NCBI RefSeq assembly: GCF_028993635.1
Contig: NZ_CP118631.1
Location: forward strand, 4,650,001-4,714,000
Source of the DNA: Mucilaginibacter sp. SJ
GTDB lineage: Bacteria > Bacteroidota > Bacteroidia > Sphingobacteriales > Sphingobacteriaceae
Length of the DNA stretch: 64,000 nt
Reading direction: 5' to 3'
The notes beneath the pieces are model-generated. The model saw nothing but the letters and a program-made list of their open reading frames with translations, did no database searches and was not told where the DNA came from. Every line of letters begins with the position of its first letter. Position 1 is the first letter of the stretch. Below, in pieces: positions 23,893 through 32,771 of this stretch. The position numbers were made by a program, and so were the translations under genes.

Positions 23893-25134
23893 ATGTTGTA
23901 TTACCTGTTTAACTATTTAAGCAAAAATTACAGTATCCCCGGGGTAGGTGTATTTCAATACATCACCTTCAGGATGGCAATGGCTGTAATCACATCATTG
24001 CTGATCACTACGGTTTATGGCAGGCGGTTAATTGATTACCTGCGCTTTAAACAAGTAGGCGAAACCGTGAGGAATTTGGGTTTAGAAGGCCAGATGCAAA
24101 AATCGGGTACCCCGACTATGGGTGGTATTATCATTTTGCTGGGCATCTTAATACCAACATTATTGTTTGCCAAGCTGGAGAATATATATGTGATCCTGAT
24201 GATCATTACGACCGTTTGGCTGGGTGCTATCGGTTTTCTGGATGATTACATTAAAGTATTTAAAAAGAACAAGGAGGGTTTAGCGGGCAGGTTTAAGATC
24301 ATTGGTCAGGTTGGCTTGTCGCTTATCGTTGGCTGGACAATGTATTTCAATAGCAATATTATCATCCGTCAGGAAGTGGTTTTGCCTGTGAAAGACGATG
24401 CCCCGGTTGAGTTTCATATGAAACGCAATGTTCCGGTTTATACTCAGGATGTGCACTCCACCAAAACAACCATGCCATTCTACAAAAACAACGAGTTTGA
24501 TTATGCCAAGGTGTTGAAGTTTTTAGGGAAAGGTTACGAACAATATGCATTGGTTGTGTTCCTGTTTTTCGTGATTCTCATTATTACGTTCATATCTAAC
24601 GGGGCCAATATTACGGATGGTATTGACGGCCTGGCGACGGGTACCTCGGCTATCATCGGCATTACACTGGCTATCCTGGCCTATGTATCGGGTAATACGG
24701 TTATTGCCGATTACCTGAACATCATGTATATCCCCAATTCGGGCGAACTGGTAATTTTTGCCGGTGCTTTTGTGGGAGCGTGCGTAGGCTTTTTGTGGTA
24801 CAACTCATACCCGGCACAAGTGTTTATGGGCGATACCGGCAGTTTGGCCATAGGCGGTATCATAGCGGTGTTCGCTATCATGATCCGCAAGGAGCTGATG
24901 CTGCCATTATTATGCGGTATTTTCCTGATAGAGAATTTTTCGGTGATCGTACAGGTATCATGGTTTAAGTACACCAAAAAGAAATTTGGCGAAGGCAGGC
25001 GGGTGTTTTTGATGGCGCCGCTTCACCACCACTACCAGAAAAAGGGTTTCCATGAAGCAAAGATCGTTACCCGCTTCTGGATCATTTGTATCATACTGGC
25101 CATAGTGACGGTGATAACGTTGAAGCTACGTTAG
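23893..25134 (+). CDS. mraY: Phospho-MurNAc-pentapeptide translocase MraY
   Basis: MraY is the integral membrane enzyme that moves phospho-MurNAc-pentapeptide onto undecaprenyl phosphate to make lipid I. The 413 residues have about ten membrane helices. Conserved motifs are SGTPTMGGIIILLG near 75-88, FLDDYIKVFKKNKEG near 117-131 (catalytic Asp pair), NITDGIDGLATG near 238-249 and the MAPLHHHYQKKG loop near 375-386. A hydrophilic insertion at about 155-210 (EVVLPVKDDAPVEFHMK and following) makes it longer than the E. coli enzyme, as is usual in Bacteroidota. It lies between repeat-filled spacers in the same direction as murE and murD. Confidence 0.96.
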   Translation: MLYYLFNYLSKNYSIPGVGVFQYITFRMAMAVITSLLITTVYGRRLIDYLRFKQVGETVRNLGLEGQMQKSGTPTMGGIIILLGILIPTLLFAKLENIYVILMIITTVWLGAIGFLDDYIKVFKKNKEGLAGRFKIIGQVGLSLIVGWTMYFNSNIIIRQEVVLPVKDDAPVEFHMKRNVPVYTQDVHSTKTTMPFYKNNEFDYAKVLKFLGKGYEQYALVVFLFFVILIITFISNGANITDGIDGLATGTSAIIGITLAILAYVSGNTVIADYLNIMYIPNSGELVIFAGAFVGACVGFLWYNSYPAQVFMGDTGSLAIGGIIAVFAIMIRKELMLPLLCGIFLIENFSVIVQVSWFKYTKKKFGEGRRVFLMAPLHHHYQKKGFHEAKIVTRFWIICIILAIVTVITLKLR

Positions 25135-25258
25135 GAAGAGAAGCAAGAAATCAAGAGTCGGGAGACAAGAAGCTAATAGATGCAGGATTTCAAGATTAAA
25201 GAGACAAGAAAGAAAAAGAAATCGGTGAAATCAAAAACATCGGTGAAATCAAGAATAA
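25135..25258. repeat. Spacer with two repeat types between mraY and murD
   Basis: The first half has CAAGAAATCAAGAG-like units, also seen near 34523-34555 and, inverted, near 34820-34845. The second half has two tandem copies of ATCGGTGAAATCA (about 25219 and 25239), a unit that also occurs twice before ftsW. No terminator is visible. Confidence 0.6.
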
Positions 25259-26653
25259 ATGAACCACAACAATAACAAAAACGCTAATCAAAAGCACCCC
25301 CTTCAGGGACCGGGGGGGGCTCGCCTTGTGGTGCTGGGCGCCGGCGAAAGTGGTGTTGGGGCGGCATACCTTGCCCAACAGCAGGGCTTTGATGTTTTTG
25401 TGTCGGATTTTGGTGGCATTGCCGATAGCTATAAAAAACAACTTGAAGATTGGAAAATTCCTTTTGAGGAGAAACAACATACTGAAGAACTGATTTTAAA
25501 TGCTGTTGAAGTGATCAAAAGTCCCGGGATTCCGGATAAGGCGCCGATCATCAAAAAACTTCATGGAAAAGGCATATCTGTGATATCTGAAATTGAGTTT
25601 GCCGGGAGGTATACTGACGCAAAGATTATAGGGATCACAGGTTCAAATGGTAAAACCACTACCACCAGCTTAACCTACCACATTTTAAAAGATGCGGGGA
25701 TGAATGTTGGTTTGGCGGGTAATATAGGTAAAAGCTTTGCTTACCAGGTAGCTACCGAAAGGTTCGACTGGTATGTGCTGGAGTTAAGCAGCTTTATGCT
25801 GGATGATATGTTCAAATTTAAAGTTAACATAGCTGTATTGTTAAACATTACGCCTGATCATTTAGACAGGTATGATTATAAACTGGAAAACTACGCGGCA
25901 TCCAAATTCAGGATAACGCAGAACCAAACGGCGGCCGATTATTTTATTTATTGCGCCGATGATCCTGAAACCCTTAAAGGCATGAGGGAACGAACGTTCG
26001 GGGCGCAATTGCTGCCATTTTCCATACAGCAAAAAATTGAACCGGGCGCATACCTCGATGAAAACGACAATATTGTCATAAACACAAAACAAGAACATTT
26101 TACAATGTCAATTCAAGAACTGGCCCTGCAAGGCAAACACAACATTTACAACTCCATGGCATCGGGTATTGTAGCAAAGGTGTTGGAGCTGCGCAACGAA
26201 ACGATGAGGGAGAGCATGGGCAGCTTTAAAAGTATTGAACACCGGCTGGAGTTTGTTGCCAATATCTCCGGCATTCGCTTTATTAATGATTCAAAGGCTA
26301 CCAACGTTAATTCAACCTGGTACGCTTTAGAAAGCATGACCAGCGATGTAGTGTTGATTTTAGGCGGAGTTGATAAAGGAAATGATTACAGTATGCTTAA
26401 TGACCTGGTTAGGCAAAAAGTAAAAGCCATTGTGTGTTTAGGCAAGGATAACAAACGGATCCATGATGCTTTTGAAGATGATGTTGACCTTATTGTAAAT
26501 ACAGCATCGGCCCAGGAAGCGGCCCAGGTGGCCTACCATCTGGCAACCAAAGGTGATACAGTATTACTATCCCCGGCCTGTGCCAGCTTCGACCTGTTCA
26601 AAAATTACGAAGACCGCGGCAGGCAGTTTAAGGAGGCAGTGAAGGAACTTTAG
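25259..26653 (+). CDS. murD: UDP-MurNAc-L-Ala:D-Glu ligase MurD
   Basis: MurD adds D-Glu to UDP-MurNAc-L-Ala. The 464 residues have the UDP-binding N-terminal Rossmann segment VVLGAGESGVGAAYLA (about 24-39), the ATP loop GITGSNGKTTTT near 126-137, the central NITPDHLDRY, and FINDSKATNVNSTWYAL and ILGGVDKGNDY in the C-terminal domain. The first 20 residues (MNHNNNKNANQKHPLQGPGG) are not part of the normal fold. They are encoded by a G-rich repeat that recurs at the start of murG. No in-frame ATG lies closer to the Rossmann strand, and GTG codons there would cut into it, so the extended start is kept. Confidence 0.95.
   Translation: MNHNNNKNANQKHPLQGPGGARLVVLGAGESGVGAAYLAQQQGFDVFVSDFGGIADSYKKQLEDWKIPFEEKQHTEELILNAVEVIKSPGIPDKAPIIKKLHGKGISVISEIEFAGRYTDAKIIGITGSNGKTTTTSLTYHILKDAGMNVGLAGNIGKSFAYQVATERFDWYVLELSSFMLDDMFKFKVNIAVLLNITPDHLDRYDYKLENYAASKFRITQNQTAADYFIYCADDPETLKGMRERTFGAQLLPFSIQQKIEPGAYLDENDNIVINTKQEHFTMSIQELALQGKHNIYNSMASGIVAKVLELRNETMRESMGSFKSIEHRLEFVANISGIRFINDSKATNVNSTWYALESMTSDVVLILGGVDKGNDYSMLNDLVRQKVKAIVCLGKDNKRIHDAFEDDVDLIVNTASAQEAAQVAYHLATKGDTVLLSPACASFDLFKNYEDRGRQFKEAVKEL
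25289..25320 (+). repeat. 32-bp G-rich repeat, copy in murD
   Basis: This 32-nt unit is identical at 29 of 32 positions to 28024-28055 at the start of murG. Both copies lie in the same reading frame and encode QKHxLQGxGGA. The core, with CCCTTCAGGG followed by eight or nine G, resembles the non-coding unit at 48189-48214. It is therefore a dispersed repeat that was captured into coding sequence. Confidence 0.85.
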
Positions 26654-26743
26654 AGATTTGAAGATGTGTTAATTTGAAAATTTGAAGATTGATCCGGCAA
26701 ATAAATCGGTGAAATCAAAATAAATCGGTGAAATCACAAAAAA
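26654..26743. repeat. Spacer with direct repeats between murD and ftsW
   Basis: GATTTGAAGATG/AATTTGAAGATTG-type units are followed by two tandem copies of AAATCGGTGAAATCA (about 26701-26737). The latter unit is shared with the spacer before murD. The two spacers therefore carry the same repeat family in the same orientation. Confidence 0.65.
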
Positions 26744-27928
26744 ATGCATAGGATATTAAACAATACAAAAGGAGATCGCTGGATATGGCTCATTGTCATT
26801 TTGCTTTCTGTTATATCCTTGTTGGCGGTATATAGTTCGGTTGGTACGCTGGCATTTAAGCAGGGCAAGGGAGCGGAGATCATTTTGATGAAGCATGTGT
26901 TTATGATGATTGGAGGTATCGCCATTATGTACTTTTCGCACAAGCTTGATTACCGCTATTACGCGGGGATCTCAAAATTGCTGATGATTGTTACTGTACC
27001 CTTGTTATTATATACTTTGTTTTTTGGCGCGCACATCAACGGTGCAAGCAGGTGGATCCCCATACCCGGAACAGGCTTAAGCTTTCAAACTTCAGATTTA
27101 GCCAAACTTGCGCTTATTACTTACCTGGCGCGTTCATTATCGCGCAAGCAGGAAAATATAAAAGATGTTAAGCAATCGTTTATACCAATCATGGGTGCGG
27201 TGTGCCTGGTATTTGCACTTATTGGCCCGGCCAACTTATCAACGGGGCTAATGTTGTTTGGGGTAAGTATCCTATTGCTCATTATAGGCCGTATCAGTAT
27301 CAAACAAATTGCGGTAGTGTGCCTGGCAGGCGCGGTATTACTTGCAGGTATGTTAACCTTCGGCGGCAGGAAAGGGACGCATGCATCAAGGGTAAAAGTT
27401 TTCCTTCATCCCGAACTGGCAGATAAAGATCAGCTTTTTCAGGCCAATCACGCAAAAATAGCCATAGCATCGGGCGGGGTATTTGGTAAAGGCCCGGGCA
27501 ACAGTACCGAAAAAAATTATTTGCCCGAGGCGTTTTCAGATGAGATCTATGCCATCATTATTGAAGAGTACGGTTTGGTGGGAGGAGTGGCATTGGTGGG
27601 TATTTACCTGTTCTTGCTGTACCGGTGTATTAAAATAGTAACTAAAGCACCAAAGGCATTTGGGGCGTTGCTGGCTTGCGGTTTAAGCTTCAGTTTGGCC
27701 ATACAGGCATTTGCAAATATGGCGGTAGCTGTAGGGTTAGGTCCGGTAACGGGCGTGCCGCTGCCCTTTGTGAGTATGGGTGGTACATCAATATTGTTTA
27801 CCAGTGTGGCCTTTGGTATTATACTCTCAGTAAGCAAGGATATAGAAGAACCTAAAAAGAAGAAAGAGAAGGAAACAGATAACAGCGGGCCTAATAAAAT
27901 TATTGTAGGGGAGATCAGTGTGGCGTAG
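26744..27928 (+). CDS. ftsW: Lipid II polymerase / division protein FtsW
   Basis: FtsW is a SEDS-family membrane glycosyltransferase that polymerises lipid II at the septum with FtsI. The 394-residue protein has about ten membrane helices and the SEDS motifs ASRWIPIPGTGLSFQTSD (about 104-121), FGKGPGNSTEKNYLPEAFSD (about 247-266) and the C-terminal VTGVPLPFVSMGGTS (about 337-351). The Glu of EYGLVGG and the conserved Asp of the PEAFSD loop are present. A charged tail (EEPKKKKEKETDN) ends it. It lies in line with murD and murG. Confidence 0.95.
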   Translation: MHRILNNTKGDRWIWLIVILLSVISLLAVYSSVGTLAFKQGKGAEIILMKHVFMMIGGIAIMYFSHKLDYRYYAGISKLLMIVTVPLLLYTLFFGAHINGASRWIPIPGTGLSFQTSDLAKLALITYLARSLSRKQENIKDVKQSFIPIMGAVCLVFALIGPANLSTGLMLFGVSILLLIIGRISIKQIAVVCLAGAVLLAGMLTFGGRKGTHASRVKVFLHPELADKDQLFQANHAKIAIASGGVFGKGPGNSTEKNYLPEAFSDEIYAIIIEEYGLVGGVALVGIYLFLLYRCIKIVTKAPKAFGALLACGLSFSLAIQAFANMAVAVGLGPVTGVPLPFVSMGGTSILFTSVAFGIILSVSKDIEEPKKKKEKETDNSGPNKIIVGEISVA

Positions 27929-27930
27929 AC

Positions 27931-27954
27931 GCCCCCTAACCCCTAAAGGGGGAA
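27931..27954. repeat. C-rich/G-rich palindromic repeat after ftsW
   Basis: A unit with GCCCCCTAACCCCTAAAGGG directly follows the ftsW stop. Its two halves pair (CCCCT/AGGGG). It belongs with the other G-rich hairpin repeats at 25289, 28024, 47601 and 48189. It is not followed by a T-run, so termination is unlikely. Confidence 0.55.
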
Positions 27955-28008
27955 TGATTGACCGGGTTATATAAAAGTTAACAAGAAGTGACAGATAAAA
28001 GCAAAGAT

Positions 28009-29157
28009 ATGAAAGGCGCAACTCAAAAGCACACCCTTCAGGGGGCGGGGGGGGCGTCGCCGCGTATCATCATAAGCGGTGGCGGAACAGGGGGGCATAT
28101 CTTCCCGGCTATCTCTATTGCCAATGCTTTAAAAAATATTGATCCCAATATCGAGATCCTGTTTGTAGGTGCCAACGGGCGTATGGAAATGGAAAAAGTT
28201 CCGGCGGCAGGTTATAAGATCATCGGATTGGATATCCAGGGCATCCAGCGCGGCTCTATCGTTAAAAACCTGATGTTCCCCGTCAAACTTGCCAATAGCG
28301 TACGCAAAGCCATTAAGATCATTAAAGATTTTAAGCCCGATGCTGCTGTAGGTGTTGGCGGATATGCTTCGGGGCCGTTGTTGTACGCGGCATCGTTAAA
28401 GAATATTCCATACCTAATACAGGAGCAAAACTCGTATGCTGGTATTACCAATAAATGGCTGGGTAAACATGCCAAAAAGATCTGTGTTGCTTTTGACGGG
28501 ATGGAGAAATTTTTCCCTGCCGGTAAAATCATCAAAACCGGCAACCCAATCCGCAAGGATGCGGTAAACATTGCCGGCAAACACATGCAGGCTTTGGAGC
28601 TGTATCATCTTTCGGCCTTTAAAAAAACGATACTGATAACCGGGGGAAGTCTTGGGGCGCGTACACTGAACAACAGCATCATGAACGGCATTGATAAACT
28701 GCTGGCTGCCGATGTACAGGTGATATGGCAAACAGGTAAGTTTTATTATAAAAGCATTATCGAAAAGCTGGGCGAAAATTATCACCCCGATCTGCAGATC
28801 AGGGAATTTTTAACCCGGATGGACCTGGCTTATGCCGCTGCTGATATCATTATATCAAGGGCTGGGGCCGGTACCATTGCCGAACTGTGTGCCATTAAAA
28901 AGCCGGTTATCCTGGTGCCTTCGCCTAATGTAGCCGAAGATCATCAAACTAAGAACGCTTTGGCCCTGGTACACGAAAACGCGGCTGTTTTTGTGGCCGA
29001 CCGTGATGCCGAAGCAAAACTGGTTGACAGGGCGCTTGAATTATTAGATGACCGCGACCTGCAAAAGAAACTGAGCAATAATATTGGTAAAATGGCCATG
29101 CCAAATGCCGATGACGTTATAGCAAAGGAACTTATCCAAATAATAAGTAACAATTAG
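28009..29157 (+). CDS. murG: Lipid II synthase MurG (UDP-GlcNAc transferase)
   Basis: MurG transfers GlcNAc to lipid I at the inner face of the membrane. I use ATG 28009 (382 residues); a GTG at 27988 is also in frame. Motifs are the glycine-rich ISGGGTGGHIFPAISIA (about 22-38), VGVGGYASGPLLYAA, TGNPIRKDAV, ITGGSLGARTLNNSI, and the UDP-sugar site SRAGAGTIAELCAIKKPVIL. The first about 18 residues (MKGATQKHTLQGAGGASP) come from the same G-rich repeat that extends MurD and are extra to the family fold. The gene ends 6 bp before a strong terminator. Confidence 0.95.
   Translation: MKGATQKHTLQGAGGASPRIIISGGGTGGHIFPAISIANALKNIDPNIEILFVGANGRMEMEKVPAAGYKIIGLDIQGIQRGSIVKNLMFPVKLANSVRKAIKIIKDFKPDAAVGVGGYASGPLLYAASLKNIPYLIQEQNSYAGITNKWLGKHAKKICVAFDGMEKFFPAGKIIKTGNPIRKDAVNIAGKHMQALELYHLSAFKKTILITGGSLGARTLNNSIMNGIDKLLAADVQVIWQTGKFYYKSIIEKLGENYHPDLQIREFLTRMDLAYAAADIIISRAGAGTIAELCAIKKPVILVPSPNVAEDHQTKNALALVHENAAVFVADRDAEAKLVDRALELLDDRDLQKKLSNNIGKMAMPNADDVIAKELIQIISNN
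28024..28055 (+). repeat. 32-bp G-rich repeat, copy in murG
   Basis: This is the second copy of the unit found in murD (29 of 32 bases the same, same frame), encoding QKHTLQGAGGA. Both copies precede the first beta strand of a nucleotide-sugar-binding Rossmann domain. Confidence 0.85.
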
Positions 29158-29163
29158 AATGAT

Positions 29164-29198
29164 GGTCCTCCTCTTCCAAAGAGAGGAGGACCTTTTTT
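29164..29198 (+). terminator. Hairpin terminator between murG and murC
   Basis: GGTCCTCCTCT (29164-29174) pairs perfectly with AGAGGAGGACC (29182-29192) and is followed by six T. It divides the cluster, so murC to ftsA may depend on partial read-through or on a promoter of their own. Confidence 0.8.
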
Positions 29199-29211
29199 AA
29201 ACAAATTAAAA

Positions 29212-30570
29212 ATGGAACTGCACGACATAAAAAGAGTTTATCTCATAGGCATAGGCGGCATCGGTATGAGTGGCCTGGCACGCTATTTCCATCATTTGGG
29301 TTGTATTGTTTGCGGATATGATAAAACGTCGACGGATTTAACAAACCAGTTGCACAACGAGGGGATCCAGGTTGTTTTTGAAGACCATGCGGATTATATC
29401 CCCATGAGTTTCCAGAAACGCTGCAGCGATACGCTGATTATTTATACGCCTGCTGTACCAAAGGATTCGCATATATTAAACTATTTTAAAAATCAGGGCT
29501 TTGAGTTGTTCAAACGTTCGCAGGTTTTAGGCTTGATCAGCAAAAGCTCATACACCATAGCTGTGGCAGGTACGCATGGCAAAACCACCACATCAACCAT
29601 GGTGGCGCATTTGCTTAAGGCTTCGGGCAATGATTGCTCGGCATTTTTGGGTGGTATTTCGTCAAACTATCAAACCAATGTACTGTACGGTAAAAATAAT
29701 GTAATGGTAGTTGAGGCCGATGAATATGACCGTTCATTCCTTACGCTGTATCCTGATGTGGCCATCATCACATCAATGGACGCCGATCACCTGGATATTT
29801 ATGGCGATCATGCACATCTGACGGAGTCGTTTAAGCTTTTTGCTTCGCAGATAAAACCGGGCGGCACACTGGTGCACAAAAAAGGCTTGCCCCTGGATAG
29901 AGGTTATACCTACGCATTTGAAGACGAAACCGCCGATGCGCATGCTTCAAACGTGAGGATAATTGATGGTGATTTTTACTTTGATTATAACAGCGCAGCT
30001 GTAAATATTGCAGATATAAAAATGGGCATAGCAGGTACCCACAATGTAGAAAATGCTGTTGCCGCTATTGAAGCAGTGTTGAAACTGGATATTGCCCCAG
30101 CTGATATCAAGGAAGCACTGTCATCATTTAAAGGTGTTAAACGCCGGTTTGAATACATAGTTAAAACACCGGAGTATATCTATATTGATGATTATGCGCA
30201 TCACCCCGAAGAGCTGAGGGCATGTATTTCATCAATTAGAAGGCTATATCCGAAGAAAAAGTTAACGGCCATTTTTCAGCCGCATTTATTTACCCGTACC
30301 CGCGACTTTGCCGATGGCTTTGCCGAAGTGTTGGATATGGTAGATGAGTTGATATTGCTGGAAATTTATCCGGCTCGCGAATTGCCGATTGAAGGCGTTA
30401 ATTCGCAGATGCTGCTTAACCGCATGCAACTGCAAAATAAAAGGATCCTGAGTAAAGAGGCCGCGGTAGCCGCAGTAGCTGCCGAAAAGCCCGGGTTATT
30501 ATTAACGGTGGGCGCCGGCGATATTGACACGCTGGTGCAACCCTTAAAACAAGTATTAAGCAATGAATAA
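29212..30570 (+). CDS. murC: UDP-MurNAc:L-Ala ligase MurC
   Basis: MurC adds L-Ala to UDP-MurNAc, the first peptide step. The 452 residues show the UDP-binding start VYLIGIGGIGMSGLARYFH (about 9-27), the ATP loop VAGTHGKTTTSTMVA (about 117-131), EADEYDRSFL (about 171-180), SMDADHLDIYGDH, and the C-terminal YIDDYAHHPEELRACI. Length and motifs are standard. It starts 13 bp after the terminator downstream of murG and overlaps ftsQ by 8 nt. Confidence 0.97.
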   Translation: MELHDIKRVYLIGIGGIGMSGLARYFHHLGCIVCGYDKTSTDLTNQLHNEGIQVVFEDHADYIPMSFQKRCSDTLIIYTPAVPKDSHILNYFKNQGFELFKRSQVLGLISKSSYTIAVAGTHGKTTTSTMVAHLLKASGNDCSAFLGGISSNYQTNVLYGKNNVMVVEADEYDRSFLTLYPDVAIITSMDADHLDIYGDHAHLTESFKLFASQIKPGGTLVHKKGLPLDRGYTYAFEDETADAHASNVRIIDGDFYFDYNSAAVNIADIKMGIAGTHNVENAVAAIEAVLKLDIAPADIKEALSSFKGVKRRFEYIVKTPEYIYIDDYAHHPEELRACISSIRRLYPKKKLTAIFQPHLFTRTRDFADGFAEVLDMVDELILLEIYPARELPIEGVNSQMLLNRMQLQNKRILSKEAAVAAVAAEKPGLLLTVGAGDIDTLVQPLKQVLSNE

Positions 30571-31426
30571 AAAACTCATTTGGAAGCGCCTGCTGATAGG
30601 TTGTGCCTGGGTTATAAGCCTGGGTGGCCTTGTGGTGCTCATGAGTTTTATTGAAACAAAAAAAGCGGGCGTAAAGTGCACTTCGGTAAATGTAAGCATC
30701 CCCGGCGGGCAATATTTTATTGATAAGCAGGAGGTTGATCACATTATTGAAGTTACCAGTCACTCGTTGGTAGGCAGGCTTATCGGAAACATTAATATCC
30801 AGGAGTTGGAGGATAAGCTGAAAGCTAACCCATTTATTGAGTTTGCCAAAGTTTATACCGAGATGGACGGTGTGCTGAGGGTTGAAGTAAGCCAGCGCCA
30901 GCCGATATTGCGGATCATGAACCATTATGATATGGATTTTTATGTAGATCAAAATGGCTTAAAGATTCCGCTGTCATCAAACTTTACTGCAAGGGTATTG
31001 GTAGCTAATGGTTTTATTGAAGAGCTGTTTACCAACCGTGTTGATTCCTTGCATACGCGCCTGGCAAAGGACCTGTTTAAAACTGCGGATTATATCCGTA
31101 AGGATTCGCTTTGGGACGCACAGATAGCACAGATGTACGTGAACAGTGAGCGCGAGATAGAGCTGATCCCGAGGGTGGGTAACCAAAGGATCCTGATCGG
31201 CAATGCGGATTCGCTTAATGTAAAGCTGAATAACCTGCAGGCTTTTTATAAGCAGGTGCTGCCAAAGGTAGGCTGGGACACCTATAAAATGATCAATGTA
31301 AAATATACTAACCAGGTTATCGGTATAAAAAATGAAAATATAAAAGCTGATTCGGCAAAAGCAGCTAAAGTTGCCAAGCAGGATTCGCTTAAAACGAAAA
31401 GGGACTCATCTCAAATTAAATTGTAA
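30563..31426 (+). CDS. ftsQ: Cell-division protein FtsQ
   Basis: This 287-residue bitopic protein has one N-terminal membrane helix (about 8-28, LLIGCAWVISLGGLVVLMS). A POTRA-like domain follows (about 40-110: SVNVSIPGGQYFIDKQEVDH and ANPFIEFAKVYTEMDG), then the FtsQ beta domain (QRQPILRIMN and onward). FtsQ links FtsL/FtsB-type proteins to the septum. The last 30 residues (DSAKAAKVAKQDSLKTKRDS) form a charged tail. It overlaps murC by 8 nt and ends 1 bp before the ftsA start. Confidence 0.93.
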   Translation: MNKKLIWKRLLIGCAWVISLGGLVVLMSFIETKKAGVKCTSVNVSIPGGQYFIDKQEVDHIIEVTSHSLVGRLIGNINIQELEDKLKANPFIEFAKVYTEMDGVLRVEVSQRQPILRIMNHYDMDFYVDQNGLKIPLSSNFTARVLVANGFIEELFTNRVDSLHTRLAKDLFKTADYIRKDSLWDAQIAQMYVNSEREIELIPRVGNQRILIGNADSLNVKLNNLQAFYKQVLPKVGWDTYKMINVKYTNQVIGIKNENIKADSAKAAKVAKQDSLKTKRDSSQIKL

Positions 31427-31427
31427 T

Positions 31428-32768
31428 ATGGACAAAAGCTCAACTCAGGAAAAAAGTTCGCCAATTGTAGTAGGATTGGATATCGGAACTACCAAGATCT
31501 GTGCCATCGTTGGGCGCAGGAGCAGGAACGGGAAGATTGAGGTTTTAGGAATTGGCAAAGCCGAATCTGCCGGTGTAACGCGCGGGGTGGTTTCAAATAT
31601 AGATAAAACAGTACAGGGCATCCACCAGGCGGTGGAGGTGGCGGGCTCGCAATCAAATGTAGAAATCAGGGTAGTGAACGTGGGAATTGCAGGTCAGCAT
31701 ATCAAAAGCTTGCAGCACCGCGGTTTGATAACCCGTCGCGATCTGCAATCAGAAATCGGTCGTAAGGATATTGATAAGCTGATTGAGGATATGTATAACC
31801 TGGTGATGCCTCCGGGCGAGGAGATCATTCATGTATTGCCACAGGAGTTTACTGTGGATAATGAACCGGGCATTAAAGATCCGATAGGTATGGCAGGTGT
31901 TAGGCTTGAGGCTAACTTCCATATCATATCTGGCCAGGTAACGGCTATCAAAAACATTGTAAAATGTGTTAACAAGGCCAGCCTGGAAAGCCAGGAACTG
32001 ATCCTTGAGCCGCTGGCTTCTTCCGAGTCTGTTTTGAGCGAAGAGGAAAAAGAAGCCGGTGTAGTATTGGTTGATATTGGTGGTGGTACTACCGATGTGG
32101 CCATCTTCCACGAAGGTATCATTCGTCATACAGCAGTTATTCCGTTCGGCGGTAACAGCGTAACTGAGGATATCCGCGAAGGCTGTTCGGTAATGCGCAA
32201 CATTGCCGAGCAACTGAAAGTAAGGTTTGGATCAGCTTTGGCCGATGAGAACAAAGAGAACGAGATTGTATGTGTGCCGGGTTTGCGCGGCCGTGAGCCG
32301 AAAGAAATTTCGGTAAAAAACCTGGCTTACGTGATCCAGGCCCGTATGGAAGAAATAGTAGAGCATGTTTATTACGAGATAAAATCATCAGGCTACGAGA
32401 AAAAGCTGATAGCAGGGATCGTAATAACAGGTGGTGGTGCGCAGCTGAAACACTTACGCCAGTTGGTGGAGTTTGTTACCGGTTTGGATTGCCGTGTCGG
32501 TTACCCTACGGAGCATCTGGCCAAAAATGAAGTGCTGCCCAAAAACACGTACGAAGAATTGCAGAGCCCAACTTTTGCTACCGGTATCGGTTTGCTCATC
32601 AAAGGGATCCAGAAGATGGAATACATGAATGAAGCAATCCCTGCCGAAGTAAAAGCTAAGCCCAAATACGATGCTAAAACAAAAGAAGGGGGCTTGTTAG
32701 ACAGGCTGCTGAAAAAAAGCATCACATTTATTAAGGATGACATTAAGGATGAGGACTTTCTGAAATAA
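31428..32768 (+). CDS. ftsA: Cell-division protein FtsA
   Basis: FtsA is an actin-like ATPase that ties FtsZ to the membrane. I use ATG 31428 (MDKSSTQEKSSPIVVGLDIG), 1 bp after the ftsQ stop; a frame opening earlier overlaps ftsQ and is not needed. The 446 residues have phosphate 1 VGLDIGTTKICAIVG (about 14-28), the 1C-domain SHS2 region (about 90-170), phosphate 2 VVLVDIGGGTTDVAIFH (about 209-225) and the adenosine motif GIVITGGGAQLKHLRQL (about 330-346). The C-terminal KSITFIKDDIKDEDFLK may be the amphipathic membrane-targeting end. Unlike most of the cluster, it is separated from ftsZ by 130 bp. Confidence 0.96.
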   Translation: MDKSSTQEKSSPIVVGLDIGTTKICAIVGRRSRNGKIEVLGIGKAESAGVTRGVVSNIDKTVQGIHQAVEVAGSQSNVEIRVVNVGIAGQHIKSLQHRGLITRRDLQSEIGRKDIDKLIEDMYNLVMPPGEEIIHVLPQEFTVDNEPGIKDPIGMAGVRLEANFHIISGQVTAIKNIVKCVNKASLESQELILEPLASSESVLSEEEKEAGVVLVDIGGGTTDVAIFHEGIIRHTAVIPFGGNSVTEDIREGCSVMRNIAEQLKVRFGSALADENKENEIVCVPGLRGREPKEISVKNLAYVIQARMEEIVEHVYYEIKSSGYEKKLIAGIVITGGGAQLKHLRQLVEFVTGLDCRVGYPTEHLAKNEVLPKNTYEELQSPTFATGIGLLIKGIQKMEYMNEAIPAEVKAKPKYDAKTKEGGLLDRLLKKSITFIKDDIKDEDFLK

Positions 32769-32771
32769 TAA

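Noticed and set aside
31371..31427. Upstream start for FtsA inside ftsQ
   Set aside because: The added residues are out-of-frame ftsQ tail, and the ATG one base after the ftsQ stop matches the family.
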